Notes under the pieces: generated by a model
The model's database searches: none
The model's input: only the letters and a program-made list of their open reading frames with translations
Told to the model about the DNA's origin: nothing
Shown here: piece after piece, positions 8,805 through 17,565 of the stretch
How positions within the stretch are numbered: position 1 is the stretch's first letter
Layout of the letters: each line of letters begins with the position of its first letter
From: Bacillota bacterium
GTDB taxonomy: Bacteria > Bacillota > Clostridia > Lachnospirales > Lachnospiraceae
DNA: 64,000 nucleotides
NCBI GenBank assembly: GCA_023411555.1
Contig: JAEYOQ010000024.1
Coordinates: forward strand, 1 to 64,000
Reading direction: 5' to 3'
Translations under genes and position numbers: made by a program

Positions 8805-9530
8805 CTACTCCACCTCCATCTGGAAAGCCAGATATCGTCGCTTAATCTCCCATGATTTCCCTTGGGCAATGGGAATAGTAGAAAGTGTCTGCAAGGTGAT
8901 CTGATTATTCTCTATGGTATCTATGTACTGTAGATTTACAATATAGGAACGGTGCGTTTTCATAAAACAGGTATGCTTAAGTAACTTCTCACAAACCGAT
9001 GAGAAGGATTCCATGCATTCAATTACCTTGCCGGATATAAGATGATAAAAAGCATTTCTGCCAATGATCTCAGCATAAACCAAATCCGTTAACAATATTC
9101 TTTGGATTCCATTCTTATTCTTTACGATAATGGAATCAAAAGCATCATCTATTTTTATCCGATCCAGTAGCTCATCTAAGGTAATGAATAATTTCTCCTT
9201 CGATATTGGCTTTAAAATATAATTCAGTGCCTTAACGGAATAGCTCTCAAAAGCATAGTCGGAGGAAGAGGTGAAAAATATAATTTGAGTACTCTGATCA
9301 ACGGAACGTATCTTCTTTGCAACCTCTATTCCAGTAAATGTAGGCATAATGATATCCAAACAGTATATGTCAAACCGCTTTCCTTTTTCTAATACGGAAA
9401 TCAGTTCGTATCCGTTTGAGAAGACAGCATATTCTAGGCTTATATGTTTAGATGACCGATATTCGTTAATAAGCTGGATCATATTAGATAACTCTTCAAT
9501 ATTGTCATCGCAGATCGCAAGCTGTAACAT
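8805..9530 (-). CDS. LytTR-family response regulator (AgrA-like)
   Basis: 241 residues. The receiver domain (1-120) has Asp8-Asp9, phospho-acceptor Asp59 in CLDIIMPTF and Lys107 in ILKPIS. Residues about 140-238 are a LytTR DNA-binding domain with the characteristic YAEIIGRNAFYHL and KTHRSYIVNLQYI segments. It is the first gene of a two-gene operon with the kinase. LytTR proteins bind pairs of 9-bp direct repeats. A GATGTCAA direct repeat upstream (9620-9650) could be an autoregulatory site, but the match is weak. Confidence 0.9.
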   Translation of the reverse strand: MLQLAICDDNIEELSNMIQLINEYRSSKHISLEYAVFSNGYELISVLEKGKRFDIYCLDIIMPTFTGIEVAKKIRSVDQSTQIIFFTSSSDYAFESYSVKALNYILKPISKEKLFITLDELLDRIKIDDAFDSIIVKNKNGIQRILLTDLVYAEIIGRNAFYHLISGKVIECMESFSSVCEKLLKHTCFMKTHRSYIVNLQYIDTIENNQITLQTLSTIPIAQGKSWEIKRRYLAFQMEVE

Positions 9531-9905
9531 AAATACTCCCCCATTTCACAATTTACCATATATTAGTTTAACATATTAATGGAAATTATGAAACTGAAAA
9601 ATAAGTAAAAAACGTGTTTGATGTCAAAAACCGGTATTATGGGATGTCAATATAGATCAAAATTTTATCCATTACTTCTTTCCGAGCTTACGCTCCGTCA
9701 ACCTGAATAACAGGGCATGATAGATATTTGTATGAATAGCTTCAAGAAGCTGTGGTAATTACTACATAAATTTTACTTATTACTGAAACAATATGATTAT
9801 AATGGCGTGTATTTAGCTTAATGAACGCTCATCAACCGATAAAATTAATAGATCTACCTACTGCAATGTTGCTGTTTGGTAAGGTACAATATGGAGGAGT
9901 AATTT
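9531..9905. other. Intergenic region with a weak direct repeat
   Basis: A divergent region of 375 bases. GATGTCAA occurs at 9620-9627 and again at 9643-9650, 23 bases apart, about 100 bases upstream of the response regulator; this resembles a LytTR-type site in layout only. A TATAAT at 9798-9803 without a good -35 could start the zinc-ribbon gene. No small peptide gene was found. Confidence 0.3.
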
Positions 9906-10787
9906 ATGGCGGATTTAGTAAGATGCAAAGAGTGTAACCAGGAAATCGCAAAAGGCGTTAAGAAATGCCCTCATTGTGGAAAGGATCAGAGGAATTTTTT
10001 TATGAAGCATAAGATTCTGACGGCTGTCCTGGCAATTATTCTGATAGCGATAATTGGAACAGCTCTGGGTGGCGATGATGCTTCGAATACCAACGAGAAA
10101 AACACAAACTTAACGGATAATACGAAAGATAAAGATACTAATACGACGAACAAGGATGCTAATCAGGATAATAGTAAAGACATAGTGACAGATGCACCTA
10201 CAGTGACTCAGGCTCCTGAGGATGATTTTACGGATGTGGTAACAGAATATACCCTAACAAGTGGTTATTATACGGCTGGAATTGACCTTCCTTCCGGTAA
10301 ATGCAATCTAGAGGCTGTCGAAGGTAAGGGCAATGTGTCATCCTCCAATATATTTGATGGTGGCATTAATGAAATGTTTGGTGTTGATGATGGTGAGGGT
10401 TATTACACAGAGTCATTTAATGGTCTTAAGATGGATGAGAATGTAGTTCTGAGCATTAGTGGAGGTGTTACTGTCAAACTGGTTTACACAAAAGTATCCG
10501 GAAGATATACAGGCCGTGAATTTGATGAAGCAAATAAAATCGAATTAACGAACGGAAATTATGTGGCTGGGGATGATTTTCCTGAAGGTATTTATAATAT
10601 GAAAGCGACTAGCGGAAATGGAAATGTATCGTCGTCTAATATATTAGACGGAGGAATCAATGAGATGGTGGGAGTGGATGATAGCTCGGGGTTCTATATT
10701 CAGACCTTTCAGAATCTTCTACTAGATGAAAATGTCGAACTTAATATTAGTGGAGGAGTCACGATTGAATTAACGCCTATGAAATAG
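9906..10787 (+). CDS. Zinc-ribbon membrane protein with a duplicated extracellular domain
   Basis: 293 residues, with GGAGGAG before the ATG. A zinc ribbon uses Cys7, Cys10, Cys21 and Cys24 (CKECNQ...CPHCGK). One membrane helix spans about 34-54, then a polar Asn/Thr/Asp linker to about 110. The outer part is two copies of an 80-residue domain (about 115-197 and 212-293), each with NVSSSN-DGGINEM-GVDD and ending in an ISGGVT strand. The domain looks beta-rich and fits cell-surface proteins of clostridia. Function unknown; the cytoplasmic zinc ribbon with an external repeat domain suggests an envelope sensor or scaffold (inference). Confidence 0.8.
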   Translation: MADLVRCKECNQEIAKGVKKCPHCGKDQRNFFMKHKILTAVLAIILIAIIGTALGGDDASNTNEKNTNLTDNTKDKDTNTTNKDANQDNSKDIVTDAPTVTQAPEDDFTDVVTEYTLTSGYYTAGIDLPSGKCNLEAVEGKGNVSSSNIFDGGINEMFGVDDGEGYYTESFNGLKMDENVVLSISGGVTVKLVYTKVSGRYTGREFDEANKIELTNGNYVAGDDFPEGIYNMKATSGNGNVSSSNILDGGINEMVGVDDSSGFYIQTFQNLLLDENVELNISGGVTIELTPMK

Positions 10788-10824
10788 CCATTGTGATGTG
10801 ATCCGTTATCCCATAATACAGTAT

Positions 10825-10930
10825 GTGCCGGACAGATTGCTGGATTTAGTAAGACACAATTATAACAACGCAATGCTTATAGCAGGAAATTGCGTTGTAT
10901 TGACTTACTAAAAAGTAAAATGTCCGGCAC
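10825..10930. terminator. Composite long palindrome, probable bidirectional terminator
   Basis: Three nested pairing blocks: GTGCCGGACA (10825-10834) with TGTCCGGCAC (10921-10930), TTTAGTAAG (10845-10853) with CTTACTAAA (10904-10912), and CAACGCAAT (10866-10874) with ATTGCGTTG (10889-10897). It lies between converging genes, so termination in both directions is likely. The interrupted pairing is also typical of small palindromic repeats. Confidence 0.55.
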
Positions 10931-10970
10931 TATGTTGCTGCTTTCATTACCGTTAACGAGCTTGTCTATA

Positions 10971-11570
10971 TTATTTATATACTTTGACGCGCTCTTCAAG
11001 AGGCTGGAACTGTTTTTCGGGCGGTTGGGCAGTAGGTCTACCAAAAGGCATCTGCGCAATTAGCTTCCAATTAGCGGGAACATTCCATTCTTTCTTTACA
11101 TCGGCTTCAATCAGCTCATTATAGTGCTGTAAGGAGGCCCCAAGACCTTCCATCTCCAGAGCGGTCCATATCACATATTGGTGCATACCATTGGTTTGCT
11201 GGGACCAAACCGGGAAGTTGTCTTTATAAAGGGCAAATTGCTGTTGTAGGCCTTCAATAATACTATTATCCTCAAAGAATACTACAGTACCATAGCCATT
11301 TTTAAAGGAATTGATCTTATTCTCTGTATCGCTAAATTGCTCTGCCGGTACAATCTTTCGTAATGCCTCCTTTGTAATATCCCATAGTCTGTCATGCTGC
11401 TTGCCAATCAACAATACTACTCGGGTACTCTGCGAATTGAAAGCAGAAGGAGTATATTTAACCGCATGTTCTATTATTTCTTGGATTCTGTTATCTGAGA
11501 TAACGCCTTCCTTGCCAATACCATAAAAGCTACGTCTGTCTGCAACCGCGGTTAAAAAGTCTTTTGCCAT
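10971..11570 (-). CDS. Nitroreductase family protein (Frm2/HBN1-like)
   Basis: 199 residues, the usual size of the short nitroreductase group. The FMN-binding segments are present: ADRRSFYGIG near the start (Arg-Arg contacts the phosphate), TPSAFNSQSTRVVLL, and EGLGASLQHYN with a Gly-rich helix end near the C-terminus, then MPFGRP. Family members reduce nitro compounds, quinones or fatty-acid-linked substrates with NAD(P)H. AGGAGG lies eight bases before the ATG. The pirin gene lies 70 bases upstream on the same strand, so the two may be co-transcribed as a redox or stress pair. Confidence 0.88.
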   Translation of the reverse strand: MAKDFLTAVADRRSFYGIGKEGVISDNRIQEIIEHAVKYTPSAFNSQSTRVVLLIGKQHDRLWDITKEALRKIVPAEQFSDTENKINSFKNGYGTVVFFEDNSIIEGLQQQFALYKDNFPVWSQQTNGMHQYVIWTALEMEGLGASLQHYNELIEADVKKEWNVPANWKLIAQMPFGRPTAQPPEKQFQPLEERVKVYK

Positions 11571-11640
11571 AACGTTGTCCTCCTAATAATCATTCATTTT
11601 CATAGTCTTGGTTACTTATAATAATATTTACAGTTATCAC

Positions 11641-12336
11641 TTATCTATGCATCTCGATAAGAAGCATATGAGAGGGCGTGGTTGCTTTAATCTGAAGGTC
11701 CTCCGATCTGATTTCTAAGGCATCCTGATCGGATAAATTTTGATGATTAATTATTGAACTTCCTTCAATTTGAACCAAATAGGCCTGTCTATCGTCCTTA
11801 ACAGAGAAGTGTATCTCCTTGCCTTGGTCAAGGGCTAAAGAATATATATTTACATCCTGATTGATTTTTATCGGTGCTTCACCGGAGATAGAGGAAACCA
11901 TAAGAAGCCATTTGTCCTGTCTGTCATCCCAAGCAAAACGGTAGTCACCATAGGTAGGATCAAGATCTCTTTTATTAGGAAAAATCCATATTTGTAATAA
12001 TCTTAGTATATCCTTACCCATATTGTGCTCACTGTGATAAACACCTGATCCGGCGCTCATGTATTGGACTTGTCCACGACTAATTGTATTCTTGTTACCC
12101 ATATTGTCTCCATGGGTAAGTTCGCCATTGACTACATAGGATATGATCTCCATATCCTTGTGTGGGTGCGTCTCAAAGCCGGTACCGGGTTCTATTAGGT
12201 CATCATTAATTACTCTTAGTACACCGAAATTAATATTATTGGGATTATAGTAATCGGCAAAGGAGAAGTGAAATTTACTCCTCAACCAACCGTGGTCACT
12301 ACTACCCATATTCTTACTATCTATCTTCTTTATCAT
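11641..12336 (-). CDS. Pirin-like bicupin protein
   Basis: 231 residues, as in bacterial YhhW-type pirins. The N-terminal cupin carries the metal-binding set GTGFETHPHKDMEIISYV, with a later SAGSGVYHSEHN and the Glu/His ligands in order. The C-terminal cupin is shorter and degenerate. Bacterial pirins of this group can have quercetin 2,3-dioxygenase activity and are often linked to redox stress; activity here is not proven. AAGGGAG precedes the ATG. It lies just upstream of the nitroreductase gene, same strand. Confidence 0.88.
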   Translation of the reverse strand: MIKKIDSKNMGSSDHGWLRSKFHFSFADYYNPNNINFGVLRVINDDLIEPGTGFETHPHKDMEIISYVVNGELTHGDNMGNKNTISRGQVQYMSAGSGVYHSEHNMGKDILRLLQIWIFPNKRDLDPTYGDYRFAWDDRQDKWLLMVSSISGEAPIKINQDVNIYSLALDQGKEIHFSVKDDRQAYLVQIEGSSIINHQNLSDQDALEIRSEDLQIKATTPSHMLLIEMHR

Positions 12337-12609
12337 TGATTTAGTCTCCCTTCTATAATCGTAAACCTACAATAATTGAATATTATATGCCACATGCTCA
12401 CGAATAAGTATCTGCAGCTTGTTCGTAATTTAGTTATATAAGCAAGTTCTTGAATTAAATAAAGCAGAATGAAGAGTAATACTTGTCACGGATTAATTTA
12501 TAGCGGAGGGATTCTTAGGATAGATGAAAGTCATAGATGATTCCATTTGCAATATGAATGAACGTGGAAGATTGGCATAACTGAACGACATAAGTTGAAA
12601 TAAAAAAGA
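12337..12609. other. Intergenic region without recognised features
   Basis: About 270 A/T-rich bases between the pirin gene and the tRNA genes. I see no gene, no strong hairpin and no convincing promoter. Confidence 0.5.
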
Positions 12610-12682
12610 TGGAGATAATGGGACTCGAACCCACGGCCTCCTGCATGCCATGCAGGCGCTCTCCCAACTGAGCTATATCCCC
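12610..12682 (-). tRNA. tRNA-Ala (GGC)
   Basis: 73 bases including the discriminator A, no encoded CCA. Acceptor stem GGGGATA/TATCTCC, D arm GCTCAGTTGGGAGAGC, anticodon arm CCTGC-ATGGCAT-GCAGG giving anticodon GGC, T arm with TTCGAGT. It is the second of two tRNA genes transcribed together on the minus strand. Confidence 0.95.
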
Positions 12683-12707
12683 ATAGATTGGTATTATAGT
12701 GATAGAA

Positions 12708-12780
12708 TGGAGACAGCTGGACTTGAACCAGTGACCCCTTGCTTGTCGAGCAAGTGCTCTCCCGACTGAGCTATGCCTCC
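12708..12780 (-). tRNA. tRNA-Val (GAC) with unusual C33
   Basis: 73 bases including the discriminator A. Acceptor stem GGAGGCA/TGTCTCC, D arm GCTCAGTCGGGAGAGC, anticodon arm CTTGC-TCGACAA-GCAAG, T arm with TTCAAGT. The anticodon at positions 34-36 reads GAC (Val). Position 33 is C, where U is almost universal, and the first T-stem pair (49-65) is A-C. The overall fold is otherwise sound. The isotype follows from the anticodon only. Confidence 0.85.
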
Positions 12781-12790
12781 ATGATAATTG

Positions 12791-12819
12791 ATTATACCAT
12801 GAAGTGGGAACTTAGACAA
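12791..12819 (-). promoter_or_regulatory. Promoter of the tRNA-Val/tRNA-Ala pair
   Basis: On the minus strand TTGTCT (12814-12819) and TATAAT (12791-12796) are separated by 17 bases, with a TG extension before the -10. It ends about ten bases before the tRNA-Val gene. Confidence 0.65.
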
Positions 12820-12835
12820 GAGTTGGATTAACAAA

Positions 12836-12864
12836 ACGCTCTCTATCTCCCAGATAAAGAGCGT
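12836..12864 (-). terminator. Terminator of the PrcB-domain protein gene
   Basis: ACGCTCTCTATCT pairs with AGATAAAGAGCGT; read on the minus strand the stem is followed by TTTTGTT. It separates the secreted-protein gene from the tRNA promoter. Confidence 0.7.
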
Positions 12865-12889
12865 CCTGTTATCATGTAAGTGGACTATA

Positions 12890-14377
12890 TTACTTACAAA
12901 TATATTTTGCAATTCCAGGTGCTAACAGATGATAGGTCTTAGCAAACCCATCCCTTTCAAGATTGGCAATAACATTAGTCTCAGAGCCATAACTGGAAAA
13001 GGTCATAATGTATCCGTCAGTAGTGGTAACCTTTAATACCTTACCGGCTATCATCCTGATATAAGGGTTAAAATCGACAATTGCCTCATTAAAGGATTGT
13101 ATTATTTCATCCTTTTCTGCCCCGATCACATCATATAGCTTTACCTGGTTCAGATCCAATAACTCCAGCTTTGTTACATTTGCCAAATCAAGGCTAACAC
13201 CGCTTATTTTTGTATCCATAACATCGCCGATAACTGTTTTTATCGATTCAGATTTAATTCTGATCAGCATCGACGGGTAGGTAAGCATCATGATAACCCC
13301 TGAATTATTATCGGGAGAGGCAACCTTGGCTTGAATAACCACGGTATCAGCAGTGCTGTAATATATATTGTCAATGTGAATGGTATATCCACCTGTGTTT
13401 TTTTCTCCCGCAGCGATGAGAGCATAGATGTATTTCCCGTCTTTGATATAGCTTATTCCTTGCTTCTGATTATTCTCGGAATACCAAGCTGTTAGTTTTT
13501 TATTGTTATTGATATTATCATAAGTTATCTCTTCGTATTGAACAAGAGCTGGTATAGGGTCAATCGTTATCTCATTGACCTTGCCACTGATACTCTTCAG
13601 CTTCTTATGTCCCTCAATTTTAACTAGGATATGAGGGTAGGTTTCGACTTGCGTTACCATCATATCAGGATCAGGAGCTTTTACTATGGCAGTGGCAACA
13701 GCCTTAGTGTCGGATTTATAAGCGATTGCTTCGATTCCAATCGTAAATCCTCCGGTGGGCTTCTTCCCCGCGCTTGCCAGCATATACATGGTTCCCTTGT
13801 ATGTCATAGAATGGATGCCGGCCTTAGTATAGTTTTTATTATACCAGGAATAGACCGATTTGATTTTAGCAATATCATCCTTTGCAATTTCGGTATATTT
13901 AATCTCTTTATTACTGTCAAGCTCTCCCGTGATGGATAGCACTTTTTTCTTACTGTCCCAGGAAACGTTCATTCCAATACTTTCAAACACCGTCTTACCG
14001 GGCACAAATAAACTGTTACTGCTGTTTTTAATTGGAGTATTTAGTTTAACAGTCTGAGGGATACCTGAAAAATCATTATCCCTATGGATATAAAACTCCT
14101 TCTTACCTGCAACAAACTCCATATGAGTCATATTAAAATGGACCCATGCTGTTTTGTTCTTTTTATTCCATTCCACCTCTGCACCAATGGCTTCAGCTGT
14201 CTCCTCTAGTGGTATCATAACCTCACCTTTAGTCAGATACGGAGAAGCATCATACTTAACAGTTTTCTTATTTACCGTAACTTTTATTGCAGATGTTTTA
14301 GTCTGTGCAAAAGCAGTCATATTGGACAATAATGCCATCAGCACTACAAGAATGACCAGTGTTTTTATTTTTTTCAT
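12890..14377 (-). CDS. Secreted protein: copper-amine-oxidase N-like domain plus two PrcB_C domains
   Basis: 495 residues with a clear signal peptide (MKKIKTLVILVVLMALLSNM, cleavage near AFAQ). Residues about 30-155 match the Cu_amine_oxidN1 wall-associated domain (PF07833): VNKKTVKYDASPYLTKGEV, EAIGAEVEW, then a second half with FVPGKTVFESIGMNVSW. Two copies of a PrcB C-terminal-like domain (PF14343) follow, with AGKKPTGGFTI near 205 and AGEKNTGGYTI near 326. PrcB was named for a protease-complex role in Treponema. It probably acts at the cell surface; no enzyme activity is evident. It is transcribed alone. Confidence 0.8.
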   Translation of the reverse strand: MKKIKTLVILVVLMALLSNMTAFAQTKTSAIKVTVNKKTVKYDASPYLTKGEVMIPLEETAEAIGAEVEWNKKNKTAWVHFNMTHMEFVAGKKEFYIHRDNDFSGIPQTVKLNTPIKNSSNSLFVPGKTVFESIGMNVSWDSKKKVLSITGELDSNKEIKYTEIAKDDIAKIKSVYSWYNKNYTKAGIHSMTYKGTMYMLASAGKKPTGGFTIGIEAIAYKSDTKAVATAIVKAPDPDMMVTQVETYPHILVKIEGHKKLKSISGKVNEITIDPIPALVQYEEITYDNINNNKKLTAWYSENNQKQGISYIKDGKYIYALIAAGEKNTGGYTIHIDNIYYSTADTVVIQAKVASPDNNSGVIMMLTYPSMLIRIKSESIKTVIGDVMDTKISGVSLDLANVTKLELLDLNQVKLYDVIGAEKDEIIQSFNEAIVDFNPYIRMIAGKVLKVTTTDGYIMTFSSYGSETNVIANLERDGFAKTYHLLAPGIAKYICK

Positions 14378-14535
14378 TCATTTCCTCCTTAAATTATGTG
14401 TTATCTTGGTGTTTCATCTATTAGACGGTATGTAACTTAGAATGTATCCCAATTCCATAAATACATTTTTATGGTAAGATATAACCTCACGGCGCTAGCT
14501 TGTGCTTTGAAACAGCACCTGTCATGAATAGGTAA

Positions 14536-14631
14536 GAGGCTGCTTCACAACATGTTCATTAGCAGAAGGTAGGGATTACTGTTATAGTAGTCTTAACCCT
14601 TTACTAACATTACCTGTTGTGAAACAACCTC
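14536..14631. terminator. Long hairpin downstream of the LysM hydrolase gene
   Basis: GAGGCTGCTTCACAACA (14536-14552) pairs with TGTTGTGAAACAACCTC (14615-14631) with two mismatches; the interior also pairs in part (around GGTAGGG/CCCTTTAC). A TTTATAC follows on the plus strand. It lies after the LysM gene's end and upstream of the PrcB-domain gene, so it likely terminates the former. Confidence 0.5.
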
Positions 14632-14678
14632 TTTATACTCATTGGATACTTATTGGGTTTTCGAACAACCCGGTTTAA

Positions 14679-15431
14679 CTATTTAGCAAATATCATATGA
14701 TCTAAGCTGGCAGTCTGTGGCTTTGACCACAGCCAGTCATTTTTTGAACTTGTATCAAAGTAGAAAATAGCACCATTACTGGGATCACTGCCATACATAG
14801 CGATCCATGCGGCCTTCTTAGACGCGCTGGAGGGTGTGTTCTTAATCATACCATTCTTAACCGGTGTGAACTGGTGATACTCACCGAACTTCTGGTTTAT
14901 AACCTTGCTGATAGAGGGGGCCCATTCTTTACTTTGAACACGGTTGATAACAACCGCCCCAACCGCGATTTTGGTCCGCATGGATTCTCCTGAAGCCTCA
15001 GCCTCGATTAGTCTTGCAAGTAAATCGATATCACTATTTGAATAGGAAATAACTGCATCCGATTTCTTTTTGGGCTTCACACCTGGTATTAATAACTTCT
15101 TGCCGGGTTTGATCTGATCGTCCTTTTTATTATTAGCCTTCTTTAAATCGGCTACAGGGACCCCGTACTTCTTAGCGATTTTGTACAGGGTGTCGCCACT
15201 TTTTACTTTATATACATGGGCGGGAACGTAGATGACATCACCCTTTGAAAAGCTGTTGGCATCAAAGTTATTGGAATACTTTAGTTCCTTCACGCTAGTA
15301 TCAAATAACTCGCTGACTGATTTGAGTGTATCCTTAGATTGTACCTTATAGTTAGCACCATATACTGTCGTAACTGGTGAGATTAGCAGAAAACATAGAG
15401 TGGCAATGAAAATATTCCTAGATAGTTTCAT
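14679..15431 (-). CDS. LysM-containing cell-wall hydrolase (SleB/Hydrolase_2 type)
   Basis: 250 residues from the ATG at 15431, which has GGAGG six bases upstream; a longer frame starts nine codons earlier without a site. A signal peptide (MKLSRNIFIATLCFLLISPV) is followed by two LysM motifs (YKVQSKDTLKSVSELFDTS and YKVKSGDTLYKIAKKYGVP) that bind peptidoglycan. The C-terminal 125 residues match the SleB catalytic domain (PF07486), with Glu in ARLIEAEASGES, AVGAVVINRV, and a YHQFTPV segment. SleB-type enzymes act as lytic transglycosylases on spore cortex; LysM versions also act on vegetative wall. Single gene. Confidence 0.9.
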   Translation of the reverse strand: MKLSRNIFIATLCFLLISPVTTVYGANYKVQSKDTLKSVSELFDTSVKELKYSNNFDANSFSKGDVIYVPAHVYKVKSGDTLYKIAKKYGVPVADLKKANNKKDDQIKPGKKLLIPGVKPKKKSDAVISYSNSDIDLLARLIEAEASGESMRTKIAVGAVVINRVQSKEWAPSISKVINQKFGEYHQFTPVKNGMIKNTPSSASKKAAWIAMYGSDPSNGAIFYFDTSSKNDWLWSKPQTASLDHMIFAK

Positions 15432-15667
15432 AGTGACCTCCTTCTTTATACAAAACATCAGTAACTATTACGCATGTCCTATTCTACCTGACAATAATCC
15501 CTAAATCCATATAGGTTTCATGGAAGCAAAGGAATTGTCTTATATCGGAGGAGGAAAATGTAAGATATCAGCCATGGAAATAAAAATGGTTGTCAAATAT
15601 AATGAATGGACACTTTATACTTGGCAAACCTACCTATTTCATTTAAACTAGTTTTGGTGAGTAAAAA

Positions 15668-15695
15668 TTGTCAATAAACCACAAGGATATATAAT
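15668..15695 (+). promoter_or_regulatory. Promoter of vanRS
   Basis: TTGTCA (15668-15673), a 16-base spacer and TATAAT (15690-15695), about 25 bases before the vanR start. Confidence 0.55.
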
Positions 15696-15720
15696 AAAGA
15701 ATAGGTAATCGGGAGATATC

Positions 15721-16419
15721 ATGAGTGAGAAGATTCTAATTGTAGATGATGAGAAAGAAATTGCTGATCTGCTGGAAGTATATCTAAGGAATGACGGCTA
15801 TGAGGTATATAAATTCTATACCGGTCAGGAGGCTTTGGATTGCATTAATACGATAAAGCTGGATTTGGCAATACTAGATGTAATGCTGCCGGATATAGAT
15901 GGCTTTCGTATCTGTCAGAAGGTAAGAGAGAGTTATTTCTTTCCGGTTATTATGCTGACAGCTAAGGTTGAGGACATGGATAAGATTATGGGTTTAACCC
16001 TGGGCGCTGATGATTATATAACAAAGCCCTTTAATCCATTGGAGGTTATTGCCCGGGTAAAGACGCAGTTAAGAAGATATATGAGATATAATCGTTCTGA
16101 GGGACTTGAGGTTCAGAATGGTAATGAATATGAGTTCAATGGCTTGATTATCAATAGAGACACCCATAAATGCATACTATATGGAAAGCCCCTAACCCTA
16201 ACGCCTATTGAGTTCTCTATTCTATGGTATCTATGCGAGCATAGGGGTAAGGTGGTATCCTCCGAGGAGCTTTTTGAGGCGGTATGGGGGGAAAGGTTTC
16301 TGGATAACAATAATACGGTTATGGCCCACATCGGTCGTTTACGAGAGAAAATGAATGACTCCTCGAAAAAACCGAAATTCATTAAGACAGTATGGGGGGT
16401 AGGCTACCAAATTGAATAA
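15721..16419 (+). CDS. vanR: VanR-type response regulator (OmpR family)
   Basis: 232 residues. The receiver domain has Asp9-Asp10, phospho-acceptor Asp53 (AILDVMLPD), Thr80 and Lys102 (ITKPF); residues about 135-230 are a winged-helix domain. The opening MSEKILIVDDEKEIADLLEV and LTAKVEDMDKIMGLTLGADD closely resemble enterococcal VanR. It should activate the vanG operon downstream when phosphorylated by VanS. GGGAG lies before the ATG. The stop overlaps vanS by eight bases. Confidence 0.9.
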   Translation: MSEKILIVDDEKEIADLLEVYLRNDGYEVYKFYTGQEALDCINTIKLDLAILDVMLPDIDGFRICQKVRESYFFPVIMLTAKVEDMDKIMGLTLGADDYITKPFNPLEVIARVKTQLRRYMRYNRSEGLEVQNGNEYEFNGLIINRDTHKCILYGKPLTLTPIEFSILWYLCEHRGKVVSSEELFEAVWGERFLDNNNTVMAHIGRLREKMNDSSKKPKFIKTVWGVGYQIE

Positions 16420-17509
16420 AAGATGGAAAAATTTTAAGAGAGCGCTGTCCTTCCGTATTTTAACTCGATTCTTTATTGCAATCATGGTGTATTCTGTGAT
16501 TATGCTGATCTTGTTTTTGATTGCTAAGGAGTTCTTTGGCCAGTTTATCTGGCATGGTAATGAGTTGCTCTACCTACCCTTAAGGCTGATCGATAATAAC
16601 TATATTATGTTTTTTGCTTTGATTTTTGGCTTTGGATATCTGGTGATCTTTCTATATTATTGGATGAAGACATTAGGATATCTGGAAAATATCATTAATG
16701 CTACGGAAGTGATATATAAGGAGAAGGATCAGCTGATAGAGCTTCCTGCAGAGCTTAAGGAAGTTGAGAATCAGATGAATCAGATCAGAGTGGATATTGG
16801 GAAGAAGGAGCGAGCTGCCAAGGAGGCGGAGCAAAGAAAGAATGATCTGGTAGTTTATCTGGCCCATGATCTTAAGACACCGCTTACATCGGTAATCGGA
16901 TATCTGACTTTGCTTCGGGATGAGCAACAGATATCACAGGAGCTTCGCGAAAAGTATCTTTCCATCTCGCTGGATAAAGCGGAGCGTCTTGAGGAGCTGA
17001 TTAACGAATTCTTTGAAATTACGCGCTTTAATCTAACGAATTTAACTTTGGAACTAACCAGGGTTAATCTGACCCGTATGTTGGAGCAGATCGTCTACGA
17101 ATTCAAGCCGCAGCTAATGGACAAGAATTTAGATTGCATTATTGAGGCTGAATCTAATATTATGATACTATGCGATGTCAATAAAATGCAGAGAGTTTTT
17201 GATAACCTAATCCGTAATGCCATCAACTACAGCTTTCCGGATCAGACAATTAAGATATCGGTGTATGTATCCGAGGGGGACATACAGCTAAGCTTTCTCA
17301 ATCGTGGGAATACTATTCCGGCAGAAAAGCTGGAGCGAGTATTTGAACAATTCTACCGACTGGATACGGCGAGAACCACTAAAACTGGTGGAGCAGGCCT
17401 TGGGCTTGCCATAGCTAGGGAGATAGTAGAGCTTCATAAAGGACAAATAAGTGCTTACAGTCAAGATGAAATCATCGAGTTTACGATTAAGCTGCCTTAT
17501 CCTTCGTAG
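16412..17509 (+). CDS. vanS: VanS-type sensor histidine kinase
   Basis: 365 residues from a TTG that overlaps the vanR stop by eight bases; GGGGGGTAGG lies upstream, so translation is probably coupled. Two membrane helices (about 17-40 and 64-84) enclose a very short outer loop, as in VanS of D-Ala-D-Ser clusters. A coiled coil leads to the H box YLAHDLKTPLTS (His152). The ATPase has N box NLIRNAINYS and G boxes GGAGLGLAI. It should sense glycopeptide or wall damage and phosphorylate VanR. A strong terminator follows, separating vanRS from the resistance genes. Confidence 0.9.
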   Translation: MNKRWKNFKRALSFRILTRFFIAIMVYSVIMLILFLIAKEFFGQFIWHGNELLYLPLRLIDNNYIMFFALIFGFGYLVIFLYYWMKTLGYLENIINATEVIYKEKDQLIELPAELKEVENQMNQIRVDIGKKERAAKEAEQRKNDLVVYLAHDLKTPLTSVIGYLTLLRDEQQISQELREKYLSISLDKAERLEELINEFFEITRFNLTNLTLELTRVNLTRMLEQIVYEFKPQLMDKNLDCIIEAESNIMILCDVNKMQRVFDNLIRNAINYSFPDQTIKISVYVSEGDIQLSFLNRGNTIPAEKLERVFEQFYRLDTARTTKTGGAGLGLAIAREIVELHKGQISAYSQDEIIEFTIKLPYPS

Positions 17510-17565
17510 GAAAAATGTAAGAAATTAATCATAAAATCTTATAACTTACTTATAAGAAAACGAAT

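Noticed and set aside
9531..9905. AgrD-like peptide gene
   Set aside because: Searched by eye on both strands; only frames of about ten codons.
12694..12912. 72-codon minus-strand frame (GIAQSGEHLLDKQG...)
   Set aside because: It reads through the tRNA-Val gene; this peptide is a well-known false product of tRNA sequences.
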